Source of the DNA: Blastocatellia bacterium
GTDB taxonomy: Bacteria > Acidobacteriota > Blastocatellia > HR10
Assembly: GCA_025055075.1 (NCBI GenBank)
Contig: JANWYV010000054.1
Location: 1-64,000 of the forward strand
Reading direction: 5' to 3'
DNA: 64,000 bases
Part shown: positions 60,154-64,000 of the stretch, piece after piece
Numbering within the stretch: position 1 is the first letter of the stretch
Layout: each line of letters starts with the position of its first letter
Made by a program: the position numbers and the translations under genes
Notes under the pieces: model-generated
What the model was told of the DNA's origin: nothing
The model's input: the letters and a program-made list of their open reading frames with translations, nothing else
Databases searched by the model: none

Positions 60154-60816
60154 GTGCTGGACACCTTTTGGGATGTTCTCAAGGATCTCCTCCTTGGACT
60201 GGGTCCGGCGGGGATGATCCTCATTGCCACGCTCGACTCCTCACTCCTCTCAATCCCAGAGATCAACGACGTGATTGTCGTCACGCGCGTCCTCCACCAT
60301 CCGGCGGAAGCGCTTTATTGGCCGCTGCTCGCCGCCACGGGATCTGTCCTCGGGTGTCTCCTCCTCTACACGCTCGCTCGCGTGGGCGGCGAGGCGTTTC
60401 TGCGCCAGCGATTCTCGCCCGAGAAGGTGCGTCGCGTGGAGCGGCTTTACGCGCAATATGGAGCGTTCGTATTGCTCATCCCAGCGTTGTGTCCTCCACC
60501 AGCGCCCTTTAAGATCTTCGTCGCGACGGCTGGGGCGCTCCGATATCCGCGCATGAAGTTCATACTGACGATCTTGCTGGCGCGATCCGCGCGATATTAC
60601 ATCGAGGGGGCTCTCGCCTTGATCTACGGTCACGCCATCTTGCGATACATGCGCGAACATGGGGTCACGATCGCACTCGGAATCGGAGCGATCACGGTGA
60701 TCGGCTATGGGATCGTGCGCGTGCTTCGGCGGCGCGCGCCGCTGTTCGTTGATGACTTGCCCCCCTCCTCGGCGGCGAATCCCTCTTCGCTGGATCCCGA
60801 GCATCGGCGCGCATGA
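60154..60816 (+). CDS. DedA/VTT-family membrane protein, first copy
   Basis: A 220-residue protein with the VTT (SNARE-associated) fold: hydrophobic helices near 12-35, 55-78, 103-125 and 165-190, and a re-entrant region with LIPALCPPPAPFKIFVATAGA that replaces the usual F-PxxR-G motif. DedA-type proteins take part in lipid carrier or proton-coupled transport. Start GTG 60154 is supported by its ribosome site. It overlaps the second copy by 4 bases. Confidence 0.82.
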   Translation: MLDTFWDVLKDLLLGLGPAGMILIATLDSSLLSIPEINDVIVVTRVLHHPAEALYWPLLAATGSVLGCLLLYTLARVGGEAFLRQRFSPEKVRRVERLYAQYGAFVLLIPALCPPPAPFKIFVATAGALRYPRMKFILTILLARSARYYIEGALALIYGHAILRYMREHGVTIALGIGAITVIGYGIVRVLRRRAPLFVDDLPPSSAANPSSLDPEHRRA

Positions 60817-61397
60817 AGGCCATGGAAGAAATCCTGCTCGACCTCGGCTTGGTGGGCCTTTTTGTGATCGCGCTCCTCGATTCGGCGATGCTCCCGCTGG
60901 CCGGAGGTCCAGACGGCGTCTTGGTGCTTCTCTCCATGTGGAATCCCACACGGGTCTGGTTGTATACCGGAGCCGCGACGATCGGGTCCGCGCTCGGGTG
61001 TCTTGTCCTCTACACGCTCACGCGGCGAGTGGGCGAACGCATGCTCTCGCGCCTCTCTCCATCCCGTCAAGAGCAGCTCCGCCAATTCCTCAATCAATAC
61101 GGTCTTCTGGCCATTGCCCTCGCTGTCTTCCTTCCTCCTCCATTTCCGGCAAAACCGACGCTCGTTATGGCTGGGATCTTGGGGATACCGCGCGAACGAT
61201 TTCTCATGGGGGTCCTACTGGGACGCCTGACGCGTTATGGACTAGAGGGTTATCTGGCGGCGCGGTTCGGGTCGGCAGCGATGTCCCTTATCAAACGTGC
61301 TTCGCCGTGGTTTCTTCTGGGCGCGGCCGTTCTCGTGGTGTTCTTAATCCTCCTGAAGAAACGACGTTCCCCATCCGCCAATCAAAATGAAGCGTAG
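60813..61397 (+). CDS. DedA/VTT-family membrane protein, second copy
   Basis: A 194-residue paralogue of the upstream gene, sharing the ATLDS/ALLDS-type start, GSxLGCLxLYTL segment and VFLPPPFPAKPTLVMAGIL. Hydrophobic helices at about 8-28, 48-68, 93-118 and 165-183. It is shorter and ends with a basic Lys/Arg tail. Overlap ATGA with the first copy shows coupling, and the pair may form a heterodimer. The neighbouring downstream gene is convergent. Confidence 0.82.
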   Translation: MKAMEEILLDLGLVGLFVIALLDSAMLPLAGGPDGVLVLLSMWNPTRVWLYTGAATIGSALGCLVLYTLTRRVGERMLSRLSPSRQEQLRQFLNQYGLLAIALAVFLPPPFPAKPTLVMAGILGIPRERFLMGVLLGRLTRYGLEGYLAARFGSAAMSLIKRASPWFLLGAAVLVVFLILLKKRRSPSANQNEA

Positions 61398-61404
61398 GTC
61401 TCCA

Positions 61405-61887
61405 TCAGGACGACGTGGAGGCCATACGCCTAGTCGCCAGATGAATCTGCGTGAGCAGTTCCTTGGTCATCTGAGCGATGATCGTCTCGGCACGATGTCG
61501 GACGATACGCTCCTCTTGTTCCACTTGGATGCCTCGTTCCTTCATGAACGCCAAGCAACTGGGAATGATGTACTCTTCCAACTCGCGGGCGAGCCATCCG
61601 GCGATGAATCGGCGGAAGCGTTCCACCTCATCCGGTTGTCGTAGGAGCGATGACGCCTGCGGATGCCGCACGACATGGTCCACGATATCGCAGCCGAAGC
61701 GTCGCGTCTCCTCGAGCCACGTCTGGCACGCTTCCCAAATCACTCCAGGATGTACGAGGCGAAATTCTCCCTCAGCCGTGAGCCGCTTGCGGACGGGAAG
61801 GACCCGCACTTCAGCCTGTTCCCTTCTTCGCGGCTGCTCCTGTTCGATATACGCTTGAGCTAATTCCACCAGCGACGACGCTGCCAT
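61405..61887 (-). CDS. Conserved-looking hypothetical protein
   Basis: A 160-residue soluble protein, mainly helical, rich in Arg and Glu. It has Trp/Cys residues in VIWEACQTWLEETRRFGCDI and a helix EEYIIPSCLAFMKERGIQ. No domain recognised. ATG 61887 follows GAGGGAGGGGAG, a strong ribosome site. It is 51 bases downstream of the M20 amidohydrolase gene on the same strand, so co-transcription is likely. Confidence 0.7.
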   Translation of the reverse strand: MAASSLVELAQAYIEQEQPRRREQAEVRVLPVRKRLTAEGEFRLVHPGVIWEACQTWLEETRRFGCDIVDHVVRHPQASSLLRQPDEVERFRRFIAGWLARELEEYIIPSCLAFMKERGIQVEQEERIVRHRAETIIAQMTKELLTQIHLATRRMASTSS

Positions 61888-61938
61888 CTCCCCTCCCTCG
61901 CGATTCGTCTGAGAAGCCTTCGCCGGTCGCGCGCTCTC

Positions 61939-63261
61939 TCATTGCGCAGAAGAGGCGGCCTGCCGCTCCAGATAATCGAGCAGGATGCTCGCCGCCACCT
62001 TCACGCCCAGTGGGAGCGCATCCTCATCAAGATCGAATTCCGGCGTATGAATCATCGCGGTGATCCCCTTGGCCTCGTTCCGCACGCCGAGGAAGAAGAA
62101 GAACCCAGGGATCACACGGGCGTAGTAGCTGAAATCCTCGGCCCCCATGTGAGGACGCGTCGTGACGAGATTCTCCCCGCCGAGCACCCGTCGAAGCGTT
62201 GGAAGCGTCTCCTCGACCAAACGAGGATCATTGTAGGTCACGATCGCGCCTTCTTCGATCTTCAGTTCGTATGATCCGCCCAGTGCTTCGGTCACCCCCT
62301 TCAGGGTTTGATGCATCATCTGAATCACTTGGGCGCGGACCTTCTCATCGAGCGTGCGCAGCGTCCCCTGCAGCTTCACCTCGTCCGTGATGATGTTGTG
62401 CCGATTTCCTCCGTGAATGCTTCCAAGCGTGAGGACAAAGGGCTGAAACGTATCCACGCGCCGGCTGCGAATTACTTGAAGCGCCGTGATGGCATGAGCG
62501 GCGATGACTATCGCATCCACGCCCTCATGGGGATACGCCCCATGCACCTTCTTCCCTCGAATCGTGATCTCGATGAGGTCGGCTGACGCCATGGCCGGTC
62601 CGATGTGATAGGCGATCTTCCCCACGTCCACGCGTGGATCAACATGCAGACCGAAGATCGCCTGCGGGCGCGGATTCTCCAGGACTCCCTCCTTGATCAT
62701 CAATCGCGCGCCCCCTTCCTCGCCTGGAGGAGGCCCTTCTTCCGCCGGCTGGAAGATGAACTTCACCGTTCCCCGCAGACGATCGCGCATCTGACTGAGG
62801 ACAGTCGCCACGCCCAGCCCGATCGCAGTGTGCGCGTCGTGCCCGCACGCATGCTTCACTCCCGGATTCCGAGATTTATAGGGGACTTCTATGGTCTCCT
62901 CGATTGGCAAAGCATCCATGTCCGCGCGATAGGCGACGACCGGACCAGGCAAAGCTCCCCTTAGGAGAGCCACGACCCCGTGTCGGGCGATCCCAGTTTG
63001 CACCTCAAGGCCGAGCTGACGAAGATATTCAGCCACAACCCGTGAGGTCCGTTCCTCGCGATTCGAAAGCTCCGGATACATGTGAAAATCCCGCCGCCAT
63101 GCGACGAGTCGCTCGCGCAATTGCTCAACGGCCTGCGCGAGGCGAGCTTCCCGAGAGACCTCTTGAGCGTCCAAAATAGTCGGATTCATACCCCTCACCA
63201 TGAGCAAAAGGATAAAAGTCCATCCCCATCTCGCTGTGCGATGTACATGCCCAACGCGCAT
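61939..63261 (-). CDS. Exported M20-family amidohydrolase
   Basis: A 440-residue protein with an N-terminal signal peptide (WGWTFILLLMVRGMNPT). The zinc-binding residues of M20 peptidase/amidohydrolases are present: HACGHDAHTA, FQPAEEGPPPGEEGG, LHVDP and the final HTPEFDLDE; MGAEDFSYYA fits the aminoacylase/IAA-hydrolase group. It likely removes acyl groups from N-acyl amino acids outside the cytoplasm. ATG 63261 is preferred; a GTG at 63288 is possible since the promoter lies at 63326-63355. Confidence 0.88.
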   Translation of the reverse strand: MRVGHVHRTARWGWTFILLLMVRGMNPTILDAQEVSREARLAQAVEQLRERLVAWRRDFHMYPELSNREERTSRVVAEYLRQLGLEVQTGIARHGVVALLRGALPGPVVAYRADMDALPIEETIEVPYKSRNPGVKHACGHDAHTAIGLGVATVLSQMRDRLRGTVKFIFQPAEEGPPPGEEGGARLMIKEGVLENPRPQAIFGLHVDPRVDVGKIAYHIGPAMASADLIEITIRGKKVHGAYPHEGVDAIVIAAHAITALQVIRSRRVDTFQPFVLTLGSIHGGNRHNIITDEVKLQGTLRTLDEKVRAQVIQMMHQTLKGVTEALGGSYELKIEEGAIVTYNDPRLVEETLPTLRRVLGGENLVTTRPHMGAEDFSYYARVIPGFFFFLGVRNEAKGITAMIHTPEFDLDEDALPLGVKVAASILLDYLERQAASSAQ

Positions 63262-63526
63262 GTTCCGTGCACCCCATGACGACGTCACCGCCGTCCTCCG
63301 CCTCTTTCAGCTTTTCAGGTGGCGTATTCTACGCAGAGAAGCGAGAGAGAATCAAGCCACCTCTTCGCTCGAGCCCCACTTGAGGCCAATGCCTCCATGA
63401 GCGAGATTCCCTTACCAATTCATCACGCGCATACCAGCGACTCCCCTCGACCAAGGGCGATGGGGAGCAAGCTTCTCGGCCGCTCCCTCGTTGAGCAGCG
63501 ATCCTTCGTCCTGCTTCGCCGCCCTC
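63262..63526. other. Intergenic region between amidohydrolase and tRNA-Gly
   Basis: No gene recognised. On the minus strand it holds the amidohydrolase promoter; the rest (63356-63526) shows no repeat or hairpin that I can support. Confidence 0.5.
63326..63355 (-). promoter_or_regulatory. Likely promoter of the amidohydrolase gene
   Basis: Minus-strand TTGATT (63350-63355), 18-base spacer, TAGAAT (63326-63331). Confidence 0.5.
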
Positions 63527-63554
63527 TTGACACAGACCGGGAAGGGAGTAAAAT
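63527..63554 (+). promoter_or_regulatory. Promoter of tRNA-Gly
   Basis: TTGACA (63527-63532), 16-base spacer, TAAAAT (63549-63554); the tRNA begins 12 bases after the -10 box. Confidence 0.65.
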
Positions 63555-63566
63555 TAAGCTTCTGAA

Positions 63567-63641
<75 letters not shown>

Positions 63642-63654
63642 GGGACTTATCGAG

Positions 63655-63735
63655 ATCGGCGAAGGCTGACTGTCAGAACTCGGGTCCTGACGAACCGCCC
63701 AAATGGGGTGGTTGAAAATTTGAGCCTTCGCCGAT
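63655..63735 (+). repeat. 13-bp inverted repeat enclosing two hairpins, between two tRNA genes
   Basis: ATCGGCGAAGGCT (63655-63667) and AGCCTTCGCCGAT (63723-63735) are perfect complements. Inside lie GTCAG/CTGAC (63672-63676 with 63687-63691) and AACC-G-CCC with GGG-GTGGTT (63693-63700 with 63705-63713). As RNA it would fold as a three-way junction. The right arm coincides with the spacer of the tRNA-Cys promoter. It might be the end of the tRNA-Gly transcript, a processing signal or a mobile repeat. Confidence 0.7.
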
Positions 63736-63741
63736 TATAAT
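63712..63741 (+). promoter_or_regulatory. Promoter of tRNA-Cys
   Basis: TTGAAA (63712-63717), 18-base spacer, consensus TATAAT (63736-63741). The tRNA starts 18 bases after the -10 box. The spacer is the right arm of the 13-bp inverted repeat. Confidence 0.7.
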
Positions 63742-63758
63742 TTTGGCCGGAAGAAGAA

Positions 63759-63833
63759 GGCGGCGTAGCCAAGTGGTAAGGCGGAGGTCTGCAAAACCTC
63801 GATACCTGGGTTCGAATCCCAGCGCCGCCTCCA
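63759..63833 (+). tRNA. tRNA-Cys (anticodon GCA)
   Basis: A 75-base cloverleaf: acceptor GGCGGCG/CGCCGCC, D-arm GCCAAGTGGTAAGGC, anticodon stem GAGGT/ACCTC with loop CTGCAAA and anticodon GCA (63791-63793), T-arm CTGGGTTCGAATCCCAG, discriminator T and encoded CCA. The remaining 167 bases to the window end show no supported gene. Confidence 0.98.
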
Positions 63834-64000
63834 GCGAAATTTCATGCCTCCCTTGAGATCGCCCCGCCCAAGGAAAAACTGTAGGGCTTCGAGCGCCTTT
63901 CCCGTCCAGGAGACTCGCCGCTTCCCGCTCCCGCCATACCATGCGCATATCGTTCGGTCGCCGCAATCATCGGAGCCTTTGACTCATGAAAAGCAACGCC

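Noticed and set aside
63642-63758. A third tRNA (for example selenocysteine-like) between tRNA-Gly and tRNA-Cys
   Set aside because: The long stem suggested a tRNA, but there is no GGTTCRA T-loop, no anticodon arm of proper size and no CCA; treated as a structured repeat.

Overview
The window looks like a chromosome segment of a diderm, probably thermophilic bacterium, most likely an acidobacterium. Evidence for an outer membrane: kdsB (lipopolysaccharide Kdo), a TolC-type factor and lipoprotein/periplasmic adaptors. Evidence for Acidobacteriota: two adjacent secreted VWFA proteins of the type common in that phylum, and many exported peptidases and hydrolases. Evidence for thermophily: TtuA/TtuB (2-thiolation of tRNA T54), an alkyltransferase-like protein, and a CDGSH protein. 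The phylum and thermophily calls are inference from gene content; no rRNA is present.

Layout. 1-10.3 kb is an accessory block: a truncated secreted protein, a czcCBA-type metal efflux operon, a PAS histidine kinase/FixJ-type regulator pair, a decayed DDE transposase and a two-copy repeat. 10.3-16.4 kb holds an orphan TorD chaperone, kdsB, tRNA-Arg, atpDC and two VWFA genes. 16.4-23.6 kb is an addBA-like helicase-nuclease operon in which both subunits carry a Cas4/AddB-type iron-sulfur cysteine set. 23.7-28.1 kb carries a threonine dehydratase and then a thrC / MoaD-like sulfur carrier / rhodanese / MoeB-like E1 operon preceded by a strong attenuator-like hairpin. 28.2-36.9 kb contains an M28-like peptidase, OsmC, a free-standing LigD-type phosphoesterase, a HEAT protein, dcd, a deoxyhypusine-synthase-like protein, a glycine-zipper protein, RodZ and a thioesterase. 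37-44.6 kb has two exported metallopeptidases and an HD phosphohydrolase / ttuB / ttuA / hydrolase operon. 44.7-55.3 kb has YceI, CDGSH, a GAF-GAF-PAS kinase, a PP2C / PocR-REC / TPR signalling run, YjbQ and glgB. 55.3-63.3 kb has a P-loop kinase, mgtE, an alkyltransferase-like protein, a dienelactone hydrolase, fabI, two DedA-like proteins and an exported M20 amidohydrolase. The right end has tRNA-Gly and tRNA-Cys with their own promoters and a striking inverted repeat between them.

How parts work together. The strongest systems-level observation is sulfur-carrier chemistry. TtuA and TtuB lie at 41.7-42.9 kb, while an E1-like activator and a rhodanese (TtuC and TtuD candidates) lie with a second ubiquitin-like carrier behind threonine synthase at 25-28 kb. 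Both carriers continue past the Gly-Gly that is usually C-terminal, so they would need trimming or work differently. This coupling of a PLP enzyme of the threonine synthase family to a thiocarboxylate carrier is the best candidate for an under-described system here.

Several promoters with good -35/-10 boxes can be read by eye. Two or three of them sit so close to the start codon that the mRNAs should be leaderless.
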